Shown here in pieces: positions 41,201-52,600 of a stretch of 64,000 nt of DNA. The position numbers were made by a program, and so were the translations under genes. Source of the DNA: Enoplosus armatus. Taxonomy: Eukaryota > Chordata > Actinopteri > Centrarchiformes > Enoplosidae. Where the stretch lies: NCBI RefSeq assembly GCF_043641665.1, contig NC_092186.1:24367001-24431000 (forward strand), written 5' to 3'. The first letter of the stretch is position 1. Every line of letters begins with the position of its first letter. A model generated the notes under the pieces. It saw nothing but the letters and a program-made list of their open reading frames with translations, had not been told where the DNA came from and searched no databases.

Positions 41201-44097
41201 CCTCCACTGTCAGCGCTCGTCTCTGCACCCTCTGCTCTCCTATTGGCTGATTCTCTCCCCCCGCTTGGTGGGCTGGATCTACATTTTCCTGGAAGGCAAA
41301 TTTAGACAGAGCATGAACCACCACCATCACACAGTGGATTATTATTTACATTTAGACCGTACTTCAAACCTACGATTGTAAACTGGCATTTAGTCTTGAA
41401 AGTGACTGACTGGTGATGTTTTGATATTAGTATACACCTAATTTTTATATGAAATTACACATAACAAGGATACGATAATCTAATGTCCAGTCCCGCTCAC
41501 CTGTACCTCCTTCTCATGCTTCTTGATGCCCCTAAACCTGAAGAAACCATCCTTGTCCCTGAATGAAGGTCTTTTCTTAAGGGAGCCAGGGGCTGAGGCT
41601 GGAGCTGGATGGGGAATGGGTTTCAGAGGAGAAGTGGAGGGGAATCTGGGGAAAAAGAGAGGACTGCATCATTTTGTGTTGCAGAGAATCGACATCAATT
41701 TTTACACGTTTTATAGATTTGTCTGTCTTTTTAAATAACTAAAGAGCACGTTTCTCAAAAGCTGTGCCTACCTGTACAGTATGTTGTTGTCCTCCAAATC
41801 CTCCGTGCCCCAGCGACCCTTCACATCTTCGATCACATGGTTTTTCAGAAACTTCTTCAGGAGCTGCACCGTCTGCTGCCTGGTGACGTCGGGGCCAAAA
41901 TTGCTGTTGCTGCGGAGCAGCTGGTGCAGCCAATCCACAGCGGCAGAGGCAGTAAAGCAGGAGGCGTAGTGCCGGAAGTTTTGGCGGTGTTTCCTGAGGG
42001 GCATACCAGCCCGAAACAAGCGGGTCACCTCATTCCACTGAAAGAGGACAGAAAGAGAGAGTTTAGGACAGATTAACTTGCCCATGTACAGCAGAACTTA
42101 TGTCACTATACAATACACAACATACAAACATTTTCAGACTATGAGTCCTGACGGACATTCCTGACGGCATTGACATGACGACCACTGGAGAAAGAGGGAT
42201 TAACTGGTTAGAGGTTTGAAACAACATAATGATGTCTTTGTCTGTGCTGCAATGTTTTAAGAAGTTCTCCACAATGAAGACAAACAATAGGGAAAACAAA
42301 GTAGTGCTGAAATTATTAGTTAAATCATTGATCAGTGGCCCCAAAGGGTCAAAACTCCTGCAACACTTGTAGTATAAAGAACACATTTATTGTGAGATCA
42401 ACCGTTTTGGCTTGCGGCCTTCTTCAGGGTCATCCAGGAGCCACACGTCAAAGACTGTTGGAGTAAATGTAAAGTTTGTACAACAAGTGTTTTGCTGATT
42501 TTGACCATTTAAGACTATCTCCCACCTCCATGCAACTTGGAAGTATGTGAAGTTGAATATCTTTGAGTTGTGAACCTTTAGGTAAGAAGAAAAAACAAAA
42601 ACACAAGCAATTTCGTTTTTGTGCTCTCCTTGTTTTCAAACTGGGAGATTGTGAGAGACATTTTCCACTATCTTCTGACATGTTACAGACTAAAAGACTG
42701 ATGAAAAAAAAACTGATTGACAATAAAAACATTTTTTTATAGTTGCACCCCTAGAACCAAGACATATCTGACCCATATACAGTGCTTAACAAATGTATTA
42801 GACCACCACCCAGTGTAAGGCATTTGCCACTGCTGCCCTAAATGAACAGTATTGCTGATGACCAAAATATTTTATGTTTCTGTAATGGTTAATCCACCAG
42901 TATGTGCAAGCCAAGCTCTGTAATCAAAGTGATATCTTTAATGCTAAAATATACTTATTGTTGATATCCATAAATTCTCAAACTTACTGAAAAAAAAAAA
43001 GCTGAAAGAAATAGTAAAGCACATTATTATTTTTTGATTGAGATGCCAAATTACAGTTATTTACTTGCACTCCTGAACAGAAACATTTGTTTTGCGGTTG
43101 CAAAGAATGCAAGCTGTTATCAGGGCCAAAGGAGGTCATACAGAATATTAAGATTTCTGGTTAATATATGTGAATAAGGACTATTTAATTGTTCCAGTTT
43201 GTTGTTTGTCTAATAAATAACAACACAATTTTTTGTTTGAAATATTTGTGTTTTCTCATTTTTATGACAGGTGGTCTAATAAATTTGTTTAGCACTGTAT
43301 GTCTGGTTACTGCTTGGTGTCTAGTTGCCTGACTGTAGTTGGTTGAGGGTGAAGTTGTGTCAAAATACTTTATATAAAAAAAAAAAAAGCTTTATACCAA
43401 AAAGAAAATAGGGCAAGTGAAATTCACTGACAGATCACTGGACTAGGATCTGATAGGTTCGTTTTTAATACAATTGACACAATGCATAGATTAGTCGAAG
43501 GGCAGAACATGTGGAAAATTCATATATTAAGGAATTTGTGTATGTCACCACATTCCCAATTGCTAATATTTTCTGATTTTCTTGGTAGTAGCTAAGCTGA
43601 TATTTTATAGATTTTATATTTGAAAAGATGAATCGATTAATTGAGAGAATACGTAGTGAGAATAATCGTTAGTTGCAGCGCCACAGTTTCAAAAAAACAA
43701 AACATTTTTGACTCCCGAGGAAAAGCCACATATCGGACAAGCGAAACAGCTTAGTTGGACGAACGTCAGGTAACACAGCAGACGGAACTCCTGAAAGACG
43801 ACATTAAATCAACGATGAACGCTCTTGTTTTTATTGAACCGACCAACGGTCATTTTACGTCCCGACTTCTATTCGATGTTGCTTCTTCAGACAACCCCGC
43901 GAGTGTACGTGAACGTGTGTAAACGTAAACGGCTAACAGCTAAGTTAAAGCGCTGCCGTCGACGACATTTTTTTTTTTTTCTTCCTTCTCTCGCATGAAT
44001 TAAGCTAGTTAGGCAGTTGAAGCAAGCTTCTCAGCCGATGTTAACTTACCAGTTTTGTGGCTCGGTACGGCCCAGGGGTGATAACACGAGTGCTCAT
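35281..44097 (-). CDS. depdc1: DEP domain-containing protein 1
   Basis: Twelve exons on the minus strand, in transcript order: 44050-44097, 41772-42037, 41501-41645, 41164-41288, 40819-40949, 40537-40584, 39559-39696, 38123-39085, 37154-37326, 36841-37017, 35988-36194, 35281-35409; 849 aa (human 811). Residues 1-16 read [16 protein letters not shown], followed by a DEP domain (17-105) with [14 protein letters not shown] and [19 protein letters not shown]. Residues about 195-330 form the RhoGAP-like region ([54 protein letters not shown]). The large exon 8 is a Ser/Pro-rich, poorly conserved middle. The conserved C-terminus has [38 protein letters not shown] and [20 protein letters not shown]. 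Known as a mitotic-phase protein raised in proliferating cells and, in humans, a partner of ZNF224; it lies next to rpe65 as in human. Upstream CCAAT and TTTGAA sites support G2/M control. Confidence 0.96.
37331..37354 (-). repeat. (GT)n on the sense strand just before a depdc1 3' splice site
   Basis: Plus strand (AC)12. In the depdc1 transcript it is (GT)n ending four bases before the acceptor of exon 9 (GCGCAG|GCCTTC). Confidence 0.93.
37480..37518. repeat. (TGGA)n microsatellite
   Basis: About nine TGGA units with one TTGA interruption, in depdc1 intron 8. Confidence 0.93.
39903..40109. mobile_element. hAT-type MITE with perfect 8-bp target duplication
   Basis: Starts CATAGACTGTATATAAAGAT and ends with the inverted form (ATCATTATAAACAGTCTACG). 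Flanked by GTATTTAT at 39895-39902 and again at 40110-40117, an exact 8-bp duplication typical of hAT elements. The interior has 'ctgccaccaggggg' and 'gagacgttttggattcacttttgggg'. It is 207 bp, non-coding, and in depdc1 intron 6. Confidence 0.88.
42520..42755 (-). repeat. Dispersed teleost repeat, GGGCTGCAAC family (reverse copy)
   Basis: Reverse copy ending ATAGTTGCACCCCTA, with 'gttgaatatctttgagttgtgaac', 'gggagattgtgagagacattttcc' and 'tcttctgacatgttacagac' blocks. In depdc1 intron 1, next to the Tc1-like element. Confidence 0.7.
42780..43297 (+). mobile_element. Internally deleted Tc1/mariner element
   Basis: Ends CAGTGCTTAACAAATGTATT and the reverse complement of AATAAATTTGTTTAGCACTG, each flanked by TA (42778-42779 and 43298-43299), the Tc1/mariner target. 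Inside, 43103-43153 still reads [17 protein letters not shown] followed by a stop, the usual C-terminus of fish Tc1-type transposases. Only 518 bp remain, so it is non-autonomous. It lies in depdc1 intron 1. Confidence 0.85.
43530..43680 (-). repeat. Dispersed teleost repeat, GGGCTGCAAC family (fragment)
   Basis: Reverse fragment with 'gatgaatcgattaattgagaga' and ending ATCGTTAGTTGCAGCGCC. Confidence 0.6.
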
Positions 44098-44254
44098 ATT
44101 TATCAGAAAAGACAATGCTGAAGTTTTCACTTCATCCGATATGACAAGAAGTAAAAAATATCCATCAGTCAGGGAGGGGTTTGCGGATGTTTTGCTACCA
44201 ACTTGGAAATAGCAGCACTGACTGTACTCGCCGAGCTCTGCCTGGATGCTCTCA

Positions 44255-44300
44255 GTCTGTTCAAAATTACGAGCCGTGCTCTTCTGGCATGGGATTGGAC
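44255..44300 (-). promoter_or_regulatory. depdc1 promoter: CCAAT box and CHR-like TTTGAA
   Basis: On the minus strand, CCAAT at 44294-44298 lies about 30 bases upstream of TTTGAA at 44260-44265, itself 163 bases upstream of the ATG. A CCAAT box next to a CHR element is the usual arrangement of G2/M promoters bound by NF-Y and DREAM/MuvB complexes. An octamer-like ATTTGCAT is at about 44361. The match is by motif only. Confidence 0.5.
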
Positions 44301-45820
44301 GTCGCGCGGGTCACGTGATCAGCCTCGACCTTCTTCTACGCTGTTTGCTGCGCTCCTCTAATTTGCATAAAGGAGCAGTGGAGGAGCTGCAGTGTGTAAG
44401 CAATGCAAGTATGCAGCCAACTGTATCGTAGTCACTGACTCGCACTCACACGGAATTTACATTAGCATGACTTAAAGACCTTTTTGTGGGGATGATAATC
44501 AGTGAAAGGCAGTAAGACAGCGAGGTGGGGGTCAGACAAAAAGACAGCGGAGGTTAAAGACATCTCCAAAGGGATAGATAGTGGGAGGCTGGGGTTAAGT
44601 CAAGCCGCTGCTATGGACACGCTAATGTCTGCAAACAGTACGCTTAAAGCGATACACCCAGCTTTCTGCTTTAAAGATCCCCTTCAGACATGTTGCAACA
44701 CTCAGCTTTGATTAAAAATGTTCTGGCTGATGTGTTTTTTTCCCCCCACAAAAAGTTAACTTAAAAAGTGTTAAAATTGACATGCACTCTTTCTATGCAA
44801 ATGTTGTTCATTTCAAACTGCTGGACACTAGATGTCTCCAACTCAAAAGTCTTGTCTCAGTGTAATTTAACATTCATCATTCTGCACAGTGAAGGTCAAA
44901 CATCCGAGTGAAGTCGCGGGGGGGGGGGGGGGGGGGGGCTTTCAATCTGGGGTGGCCATTTGAGATTGAGATTCACACTCACTGGAGTAAACTATAGTAG
45001 TTTATTACTCATCAAGACTCAGTGAAAAGCAGAGTAACCACAACAGAAATTATACACACACACACAAGACGACGAGTATATAGTATGTGTAGTTATGGAG
45101 AGACACATGAATAAAATGCGAGTTGCATTTGAAAGCCTAATGGCAGACAAGATGCACATGGCTTCAGAAGAGAAAACAAGTGGATAGAAAAATGAAGTGA
45201 CTCTAGTAATATGTCTGAAGTCAATACTATTTGGACTAATAAAGCTGTTGTCACAAACATTTCCACTTTCTGGACTGTGGGAATTGTGTACAAATACAGT
45301 GGTTGCAAAATATATAATGAATAAGTGTAGTACTATACTATGTTACTTTAGGTCTCATAATACACAGACCTGCATCAAAAATATACTTATAGCAGCTAAA
45401 GTCACTGTGCAGAATGGTCCATTTGAGAATAATGCATATTATTGGATTGTATTTATTGTCACTTTAATGTTGCAGCTGGTGAAGGTGGATCATTTTAATG
45501 AATTGATGTACTGCTGGCAGCCTGTAAATTTCCCCCTGGGGATCAATAAAATATTTTCCTCAGCTATAATAATAAATCATAATTTATTTGTTATATTTTG
45601 TATTATTAATCTTAATCTGCAGAGTAACTAGTGACTGAAGTTGTCAGATAAATGTAGTGGACTGAAAAGTCCAACAATTCCCTCTGAAATGTAGTGGAGC
45701 AGAAGTGGAAAGTGGATTGGTTTTCAACTGCACAATCTACCATATATTCAAGGGTCAATGTCAACAGTTTGTCATGACTTGCTTTTGTTTTCAACAGGAG
45801 CCTGTGTGCCGCCTCAAAAG
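44300..45820. other. Intergenic region between depdc1 and the tRNA
   Basis: No gene seen. It has a run of about 19 G at 44920-44938, a short (AC)n at 45053-45065 and a retroelement-like tail (TTTCCCCCTGGGGATCAATAAA) near 45526-45550. The longest frame here (about 144 codons) has no recognisable domain and is in AT-rich sequence. Confidence 0.6.
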
Positions 45821-45822
45821 AC

Positions 45823-45894
45823 TGCCGTGACCCGGATTCGAACCGGGGTTGCTGCGGCCACAACGCAGAGTACTAACCACTATACGATCACGGC
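45823..45894 (-). tRNA. tRNA-His (GTG)
   Basis: A 72-nt cloverleaf on the minus strand. The acceptor stem GCCGTGA pairs fully with TCACGGC, discriminator A. The D arm carries the A-box region GTATAGTGGTTAGTAC. The anticodon stem CTGCG/CGCAG closes the loop TTGTGGC with anticodon GTG. The T arm CCCGG-TTCGAAT-CCGGG holds the B box. There is no intron and no encoded CCA, as in eukaryotes. A TTTT terminator (45816-45819) follows three bases after the 3' end. All features of an active Pol III gene are present. Confidence 0.97.
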
Positions 45895-46384
45895 GAGCTA
45901 TCTATTGAATGAGAACCCACTGGTTTCTACGGAGGTACATCAATCTGTCATTTTACTGATTGAGTTTAGTGAGATGGTGATTAAAAATGATTTAACATTC
46001 ACTAACGCGATGAAGTCAGGCACAAAAAGAAGTTAGGATCACATTATAACACTTTCAGCTGAAGCAAGTTGAGTATTTGCACGTTGAAGCAAAGGTCGTA
46101 TAAATAAACAGAGATTTCACTCAATAATAAAATGTTGGACCACAATTAGAGGAGAGATGTAAGCCACTCATGCCACTCTACTCTACGGAAATTATCAAGA
46201 AAAAATCTTCATCCTGGTTCTTATCATTACTTTCGGTTTAAGTGGAATTTGATCAAAATAAGTGAGGGGAAAAATTCGTTCTTTGGTTTTAGTGGTGTCG
46301 AAAATAAGATCAGAGTGACACAGCCTGTTATTGTGGCTCTGAGACTATGGGCGTGGTTTACGGCAGTTTAAAAACGTAGCCGTT

Positions 46385-46510
46385 AACTGATTGGACGACA
46401 GCTGCGTGTTCGTACGGATCCGTTCTATTCTCTTTACCCATTGGACAAGACGTATCCATCCCTCGCGTATCATTGGCTGATAAAACAACACGACGGAATT
46501 TCAAATTACA
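46385..46510 (+). promoter_or_regulatory. aspm promoter: three CCAAT boxes and a CHR-like site
   Basis: ATTGG (inverted CCAAT) occurs at 46390-46394, 46440-46444 and 46472-46476, followed at 46500-46505 by TTCAAA, the reverse of the CHR element TTTGAA. Two of the CCAAT spacings are about 50 and 32 bases. The set lies 180-295 bases before the aspm ATG, a classic G2/M promoter layout. It fits a mitotic gene, but binding is inferred. Confidence 0.6.
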
Positions 46511-46684
46511 ACGTCTGTCGGCGTTTTTGTTGAAGGAAGCGTGCTGTAACGTTTGCTCGTTTCGGGGCAGAGCTAGTAAGCAGCCAGCATGAGCAGCAGC
46601 AGCAGCAGCACACATGGATTGCTAGACGTTTAACTACGTGACATGTAGCTTTCTTCAGAGCTGCTGCTAATTCTTTGCATTAAA

Positions 46685-49600
46685 ATGTCAGAAACGGCAA
46701 CGTCAACGCGGAGAGGACTCCTGGACTTCAGTCCGGTAAAGAGGGACGGCGCCGACAAGGAGAACGACGTTCCGATTTTGAGTTTGATCCAATTCTCCAA
46801 GGCTCCTTTTGTGACGTTTGGATCCGTTAAGTTGGGGACCTCCAAGTCGGCTATTCTGCGTATCGAGAACCCCACAGAGGAGAACGCAGACGCGGAGGTT
46901 ACTGTTGAGAAGATCCCCTCAAGTAAAGGCTTTTCTGTGGACCACAACACGTTCACGATCCAGGTATGTTCTGAACTTAGTTAACAGCCCCCCCCCCCCC
47001 CCCCAAATGTATTTTTTTCCCCTTCTCTCTAGCTGAATAAACATATCGACCAATAACCTCCTTAATGGTATTTGTTTAGTCCTGCATCCTTGTGCTTTTG
47101 TGTTTGCAGCCTGAAGGCTGGTTCAGTTTGACAGTAACCTGGACTCCAACAGAAGAAGGCGGACTCAGGGAGCTCCTCGTCTTCAGTGCCAATGGGGTCC
47201 TCAAGCACCAGGCTGTCCTGCTGGGGAGGGCGGAAGCACCGAAAAAGAAAAAGGTGAATGTTGCAGCTATGATTGCACTCGCATAGATGAAGAATTCTAT
47301 TGTTTCCGGTGGAGATGCAACAATTAGTCTGCAGCTAGTTTGATAATCCGATTCATTGTTGAAATGATTTTTTTTTTTTAATTTAACAATTAACATGTTA
47401 AAGCTTCTCAAATGTGAAAATGTAAATTGAATATTTCCAGATTTTGGACTGTTTGTCGGACAAAATAAGACTTTTAATGTCATTATCTTGGGTTCTAGGA
47501 AATTGTGATTGCTATGTTGCCACGTTTGAACTGTTGTCCTGATGTTATATTCATAAAACCATTCATTGTGAATATAATCAGCAGGTTCATAGATTACTAA
47601 AATGATAGTTGCAGCCCTAAATTCAGTCCTAATTTGCCTAATTGGTTAGAACTGTCAAAGAAATATCACACGCTTGAGGAATGGTTTGTTTACGTAGTTT
47701 TCATTCAAACATAATCGGGTTGTTTTGACGTGGCATACGTCTTTGTGTTTCAGAAAAGCTTGTGGGACACAATCAAAAACAAAAGAGATGGTGAAAAAGT
47801 AGCTGCACCCAGGAGAAAGAAAACGGAACCACCACTGAAGATGGCGGCCAATAAAACCTTCCAGGTGTCCCGGAAGCCGCAGTACAAACGGGAAAAGCCA
47901 CGCAGCCCGCTTGCTTCTCTCAATGAGGGCAAAGCTGTCAGAGAGAGGTCCCTCTCCAAGCGCAGTCCCGTTGACGATTACCCTCAGAAATCAGAGGAGC
48001 AGAGGGCCTTTAATTCCACCCAGAGCCAACAGTCTCTGGCCTTGTCGGACCAGGAGAATACCCATCATGTTCAGGGGAACTCTCCCCTTGTCCTGCTCGT
48101 CCCAGCCGGCAAGCTGATGGACTCTGGCAACATGTCTGCAAGCCCAGATGCCTTGGTGGCCAGACCTGAAAACAAAGATCTCACCAAAATGCTTAACAGG
48201 ACGCTGTCTCCCATTGGGACACCAGAGAGGTTTAAGAAACTCATGCCTCGTATTCAGTCAGACACCCCCCTTTCTGCCACTGTAAAGTCTGTGGCTGACG
48301 CTGATGAAGCTGATAGCGTGTTAACTGGAACCATGGTTCTGTCTTTGAAAGACGCACTGGCCCTCATTGACTCTGATCTGAGCGCCGTTAACGCCAGTCC
48401 TCGAGACACTAGTTCGAGCTGTGACTTTTCAGACTCACTGGAATCCAAGAGCGCATTACCCAATAGCCCAAAGGTGTCCGAGTCCAGTGAGCCAAGACTT
48501 ACTTTCTTTGTCAGCAAAAAGCTTGTTGTTTCAGAAGCTGATGAGACTACGGAAAGGGTCAAAAAGGCCTCTTTTACCTCTGCCACAGTGACCAAGAGCA
48601 AAGCACCAGTGGAGGCAAATGGTTCCAGTGGAAGGAGAATAAAGAAGTCAAGGCGAAGGCTCTTAGAGAAAACGCGAGAGCTGTCTGACGGCAGCAGCCC
48701 GTGTGAGTTTGGACCAGGCACTCCAAGTCTTCCTGTTATAGACCCAGACTCAGGAACCAATGGGTGGCAAAACTCCCTGTGTGACGACGTACATCAAGCC
48801 CAGGAGTTTACCTCCTCCAGCTTGACTCCGCGGCTCGCCGGCTCACCCACACCCATCACCTTCCCTGTCACATCTCCCCTGCACGTGGCTCCCGCTCACT
48901 TCTCTTTCTCAGCCACGTCCTCGCCTCCCGCCGCCCTCACTGTTGCCTCTCCGCCACCCTTGGGATCATCTTCTCCCTTTCACCTCGACCTCGCATCAAA
49001 CCGCGACGGGCGCATGCCGCTCCCGACTGTTTCGGCGCCTCTGCCCGCTCAAGGTCCATTTCCTGTTCACGTGGCGGTGAAGAGCAAGAAGAGGAAGAGC
49101 GAGGAGTATTTGAGAAGCGGCGGGAAGGTGGAGGACGCTGGGAAAGCGGAGCGCGTCAAGAGGAGCAGGGTGGCAGTTGGAAAAACGGAGCCCGGAAGAT
49201 CAGTCCAGGAGAGAAGTGCATCACAGAGGCAACAGCCGAGAACAGCAGGTGAGCTGTGAAGTGTATCAGTGAGGGTAGGCTGAACTACAAACCCCTCTCT
49301 GTATAATGCAATGCAGTCTACAGCCTCCACAATGACCTGGAGTAATAGTAATTTCTCTTTACCCTAACCAGGGTTGTGTCAAGTTCAGATTAGTTGCCAT
49401 GGTAGCTTTTTTTTGAAGGCGCAAATACCTATTGTTTTCTTCCTCTACATATCCACACTGATGGTTGCCGGTAGTGACGTCCTGGACTCAGATATTCAGA
49501 TACAGCCTCTGTAGATGGATGATAGTGGGAATTGTGCAGTCGTGCATGGAAGACAATGAAAATCCTCTGTGTTATTAAGTATCTGCCTCGTTTCTGGACC

Positions 49601-52600
49601 CTCTTTATCTACATTAACTGGCCTTTTGGTTTTTCCCCAGGTTCGGTGCGCTCAGTTACCACATCATCTCTAAAGACTGCAAGGTCTGTGGTTCCTGCCC
49701 AGGCAAAGCAATCGAGCTCCAAACTCACCTCACGAGGTATAACATTCAGTGAAGTAGCTGCTAACATCAGATTTTTGCCAATTTGCCACTTAATTGGTTT
49801 TAAAAAAAAAAACTGTTGTTCACAGGAGCCCAATCTCTGAGGTCATTTGGTGCTCCATCTGTGAAGACGGCAAAAGTCATCGCTGTAGCGCAGTCAAAGC
49901 TGACGTTCGTTAAGCCAGCGCAAACAGGTATTTCTTGGCAGAACATTGTAAAATGCGCTTTCGTGGCACGCGTTAGTTTTACCTTTTTTTTTAAAAAAAA
50001 AAAACTTTTTTTGTTTCCCGTGGCCGCCCTTTTCTCCCAGCGTTGCCGAGACACCCGATGCCGTTTGCTGCCAAGAACATGTTCTATGATGAGCGGTGGA
50101 TCGAGAAGCAGGAGAGGGGATTCACGTGGTGGATCAACTACGTCCTCACCCCGGATGACTTTAAAGTCAGCACCGAAGTCGCTCAAGGTAGCATCCATTC
50201 AGACATGCGTTTGGTTTCAAGAAATATATGAATAATCAAGTAGCTGTCCAAATAATTTGTGGGCTCTTTACACTCTAAACACGTTTAGAACTTAAACGCA
50301 GTAATTCTTGCAGTGGAATCTTTATTTGAATGAATATCTTACCTGGTGTTTGTACAAGGGACTTCCGTAGGCGTCTTAAACTTTGCCCTTTTTCATTTTT
50401 TCTCTCGCGCGTAGTGAGCGCTGTGTCCATTGCTATGGGCAGCGACAACGGGTTCAGTGTGCCTAAAGCTCCCACCAAGGAGGAGATGTCTTTCAGCACC
50501 TACACGGCCCGGCGGAAGCTGAACCGCCTCCGTCGCTCTGCCTGCCAGCTGTTCACATCGGAGGCCATGGTCAAGGCCATTCAGAGGCTCGAGCTGGAGG
50601 TGGAGGCCAAGAGGCTGCTCGTCCGGAAAGACCGCCATCTTTGGAAGGACATAGGTAAATGAACGTTGAATTGTGGAACTGCCGATGTAGGGTTTTGCAA
50701 TGGATAAGCCTGAAAATAACATTGTTTTCTTGTCTTTTCAGGTGAACGCCGGAAAGTCCTCAACTGGCTCCTTTCCTACAATCCACTGTGGTTACGGATT
50801 GGGCTCGAGGTATTCAGATACAACGGTGTTCCCTTCTGTATTTTTTTATTTAACATTTGTCTTTCCAAACTATGTCGGAAAGTATCCGTGCCGTGCTCGC
50901 CAAACCCAATGTTTCTCATTCTCAAGACAATCTACGGGGAGCTGATCTCGCTGGAGAGCAACAGTGACGCCGTGGGTCTGGCCATGTTCATCCTCCAGCG
51001 GCTGCTCTGGAACCCGGACCTCGCTGCCGAGTTCAGACACGCAAAAGTGCCTCACCTTTACAAAGACGGTACTTGAAGAGCGTTGGTTATCGCGTTGTCT
51101 AAACCGCAGGCTGTCACTGTCAGAGATGCAAACATTTCGGGAATCCGTTTGAGGTGAAGATGTTCCTTGGGATGAACCAGTAATATGTCATTTATCAGCC
51201 GGTGGATCAGTGTGCATGATGCTAAAGCTGGAAGCAGCGAATGTTTGGAGAATTTAATAGTTTTTCTTCAGTTGCACCTGATCAGCTAATCATTGCAGCT
51301 CTACTGGAATTTAATATTTTCTCAAAGGTCATTAATGGGATAAAATGTCCCAAATTCTCAATATGCCCTCTCAAAAATCCCCCTATAGATCTTAAGATAA
51401 TGGTCAAGCCATTCCAGGTTTCCAGGTCAGTTTGGAACGCTTTGAATCCCTCTTGCGTCCTCAGAAGCACACACTATGACGAAAATAAGGGGATTCTTGA
51501 AAAACCACGAGAGCTTCCTCTGTAATATATAAGAAAACAAATGTATCGCCTCTCTTCCTTTCCTTGGTTAGGCCACGAGGAGGCGCTGTCTCGCTTCACC
51601 CTGAAGAAGCTGCTCCTGCTGGTGTGTTTCCTGGACAAAGCCAAAGAGTCGCGGCTGATCGAGCACAACCCCTGTTTGTTCTGCTCGGATGCAGAGTTCA
51701 AGGTACGCCGAAGCCCTCCCACGTCACCAACAAACGGTTAAATACATTAAAAACATTCAGTCGCTATCTCATTAAAGGCCAAAGGTGCAGCCATATCGAA
51801 TAAGAATTTGCATTGGTCTTTTCACGCAGTTTTAGTACTTGTGTCTTGTCTCGGAGCATGTCTGAGACCGGATGCTCTTTATACCAAAATTAAGAGGAAA
51901 ATCACTTTTTTTTTTTTTTAGTATATAAAGATTAAGACATAAAAGCTATCAAAGTCAGACTCAGTCAACTTTGACCCACCTTCTTAAATAAATTTGGAGC
52001 TGAGACCAAAAGAAAAATCCACACCGGCTCGGGTTTTTTGAACCGTACTAACCAGGAAAGAGACGCCAGCGTTAGTTTTAACAGAACCAAACAGGTTAGG
52101 TGTAGAATCGGGACGTTTTATGCAAGAGAGAAAATGTACACCATTCTTAGAATTTCAATGTACCAAATATGTGGGTTTCAAATGAGAAAACATAATAAAT
52201 GTGTACGTAGCCTATCTACCCTTGTGAGAGGGAGGCAGTGCATTGGTATGTATCTTTTAAATACAGGGGAGCACGGACCTGAAAGCCATCCATAAGTGAA
52301 CCTCATGTTTCCATCTTTCAGTGTAAAGACTTCTTCTCGCTGTTTATTACCGCGTTTCCTCTCGTTAGACCTTTTTTTTTTGGGCCACGTTAACCTCTGC
52401 CATGCTGTATGCTTGTTGTCGTTCTTTCACAGACCAGCAAAGACCTGCTCCTGGCCTTCTCCAGAGACTTCCTGAGCGGCGAGGGCATCCTTCCCCGGCA
52501 CCTCGGCTACCTCGGATTACCCGTCTCCCACGCTCAGACGCCCCTGGACGAGTTCAACTTCGCCGTGAAGAATTTGGCAGTTGACCTGAAATGTGGCATC

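Noticed and set aside
45197..45631. 144-codon plus-strand frame between depdc1 and the tRNA
   Set aside because: AT-rich composition, no domain, and it runs into a retroelement-type tail at about 45526.
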